From the NCBI GenBank assembly GCA_016296045.1, contig JAEDKB010000134.1, forward strand, positions 1 to 5,360: 5,360 bases of DNA. Reading direction: 5' to 3'. The position numbers and the translations under genes are program-made. The stretch comes from Oscillospiraceae bacterium (GTDB taxonomy: Bacteria; Bacillota; Clostridia; Oscillospirales; Oscillospiraceae). The number at the start of each line of letters is the position of its first letter. Position 1 is the first letter of the stretch. Of the stretch, positions 4,133 to 5,360 are shown piece after piece. The notes beneath the pieces are model-generated. The model was given only the letters and a program-made list of their open reading frames with translations, ran no database searches and was not told the origin of the DNA.

Positions 4133-5360
4133 ATGACTGAAGCAGATATTGTAACGTTAGCGGTCGAATGCAAAAGCAGAAATGCAGAAAGCAGTCTGAA
4201 TGCGTTCAATCAGAAATTGAATCAGTCGAGCACGCTTGCCGGAGAGGTTATGAAAAACCTGGGGCTGGCGTTCGGTTCCGCGTCCGTCATTGCCTATATG
4301 AAGCGGGCTGCCGCCGCTTCCATGGCATTCAACCGCGAGCTTTACAATATCAAATCCATTGCCTCAGAACTTGATTTAAGCAAGGTAAGAAGTGAACTGC
4401 TTTCACTGGATTCCCGTCTTGGTTCCGCGGCAGACAATGCCGGTGCGCTTTACTTTGCGTATTCGTCCGGCGTCCGCGGGACGGAAAAAGAACTGGTGAA
4501 GTTTACCGGAGAAGTCGGAAAACTCTCTCAGGCGATTGTAGCCGGTCAGATTCCGACCATGGATGCCGTCACATCCATTATGAACGCATACGGTAAAACC
4601 GCAAACGATGTGACGGAAATTTCCGATATGTTTTTTCAAGTTGTCAAACAGGGAAAAACAACGGGAAGCTCTTTTGCAAATGTCATCGGTTCCGTTGCCG
4701 GAGTAGCGGCAAATGCGGGGGTGTCACTTGATGAACTCGGCGCAGCGGCGGCAACCCTTACCACGACAATGCCGACGGAACGGGCTATCACGTCTCTGTC
4801 CGCACTGATTACCGCTTTCATCAAGCCGACAGACGAAGCGACAAAAGTCGCGCAGAAATACGGAATTGAGCTGAATGCCGCGGCGTTGAAGTCGAAGGGG
4901 CTTTCCGGAGTTATGGCGGAGCTCAACTCGAAAGTCGGAACCAATACCGAAGCCATTGCGCAGATTGTGCCGTCCATCGAGGGAATGAGGGCGGCAGTCG
5001 CGCTTGCCGGCGGACAATACAAGATGTTTGCCGACAATATGGAAATCTTCGAGAACAAGGCAGGTTCATCCGCAGAAGCATTTGCGGCACAGGCACAGAA
5101 TCTGGATAAACAGATTGCAAGTCTTCCGGATACTTTCAACAAGATCAGTATTCAGGTCGGAGAGTCTGCAAAAAACATTCTGACGTTGAATGGTGCGCTT
5201 ACTCCGCTTCTCGCATCCTTCAACAACATGGATAAAGGCACGCAGAAACTGATTGCGGATTTGACGCTTCTTGCCGGAGGGTATGTCACGGTCAAAGGAG
5301 CCATAGCAACAATCAACACCATAAGGGCAATCCAGCTTGCGCTTCAGGCAAAGGCGACAG
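4133..5360 (+). CDS. Tail tape measure protein, TP901-type (partial, runs off the right edge)
   Basis: ATG 4133 opens a frame that stays open to the right edge, giving the first 409 residues. An N-terminal segment with a short coiled coil (1-35) leads into a hydrophobic helix (GLAFGSASVIAYMKRAAAASMAF, 44-66) and then the TP901 core (about 66-320): FNRELYNIKSIASEL, the SSGVRGTEKE / LSQAIVAG part, DAVTSIMNAYG, SSFANVIGSVAG, LDELGAAAATLT, and LSALITAFIKPTDEA followed by YGIELNAAALKSKG. This order of short amphipathic helices is the hallmark of PhageMin_Tail-type tape measures. A second apolar stretch begins near 372. The protein sets tail length, fills the tube and leaves with the DNA at infection. 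No strong ribosome site precedes it (AAGGA lies about 15 bases upstream), so coupling to the chaperone extension, which ends two bases earlier, is likely. Confidence 0.92.
   Translation, partial: MTEADIVTLAVECKSRNAESSLNAFNQKLNQSSTLAGEVMKNLGLAFGSASVIAYMKRAAAASMAFNRELYNIKSIASELDLSKVRSELLSLDSRLGSAADNAGALYFAYSSGVRGTEKELVKFTGEVGKLSQAIVAGQIPTMDAVTSIMNAYGKTANDVTEISDMFFQVVKQGKTTGSSFANVIGSVAGVAANAGVSLDELGAAAATLTTTMPTERAITSLSALITAFIKPTDEATKVAQKYGIELNAAALKSKGLSGVMAELNSKVGTNTEAIAQIVPSIEGMRAAVALAGGQYKMFADNMEIFENKAGSSAEAFAAQAQNLDKQIASLPDTFNKISIQVGESAKNILTLNGALTPLLASFNNMDKGTQKLIADLTLLAGGYVTVKGAIATINTIRAIQLALQAKAT

Noticed and set aside
4636..5142. Leftward frame of 168 codons opposite the tape measure gene, and other leftward frames at 3406-3849 and 1709-2125
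   Set aside because: These are antisense shadows of well-supported rightward genes; no ribosome sites, no recognisable motifs, and composition explained by the opposite coding strand.

Overview
The window carries the neck and tail part of a tailed-phage (siphovirus-like) genome, most likely a prophage in a bacterium. Six rightward genes are packed with gaps of 1 to 12 bases, apart from one 176-base leader. Their order is the usual HK97/lambda-like one: possible head-closure protein, HK97-gp10-like protein, tail terminator-like protein (DUF4128-like), tail tube protein, tail assembly chaperone with a -1 frameshift extension, then a TP901-type tape measure protein that runs off the right edge. 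Base composition is moderate, with A/T-rich gaps, good AAGGAG-type ribosome binding sites and one perfect sigma70-type promoter. These fit a bacterial host. No marker gene fixes the host lineage, and no integrase, att site or host gene lies inside the window.

Layout. 1-192 is the end of a rightward gene of unknown function, probably a head-region gene by position. 193-1425 is an inverted block of three small leftward genes with their own promoters and terminators. In order of leftward transcription these are a short membrane protein with a Cys/His-rich tail (1389-1128), a small acidic protein with a broken reading frame (987-776), and a Cro/C1-type helix-turn-helix regulator (727-356). Such independently transcribed cargo between head and tail genes is typical of phage 'morons'. 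From 1466 to the right edge the rightward morphogenesis genes resume.

How it works together. Genes 1466-2774 should make the connector between capsid and tail, and those from 2951 onward the tail tube and its length ruler. The chaperone frameshift signal (SD-like sequence, A9 run, hairpin) should give a short and a long chaperone in a fixed ratio, which coat the tape measure protein while tube subunits polymerise. The leftward block could be expressed in the lysogen; its regulator is a candidate to bind the repeated AACGCTAAAAAA sites in and above the promoter at 1074-1047.

The most notable points beyond ordinary phage annotation are: (i) an A8 run that puts the well-placed start of the membrane gene out of frame with its conserved body; (ii) a broken frame in the neighbouring small gene; (iii) a repeated operator-like motif, one copy inside the promoter spacer; (iv) a multi-stem RNA with two competing folds ahead of the tail tube gene; (v) a 15-base direct repeat bracketing the three connector genes.
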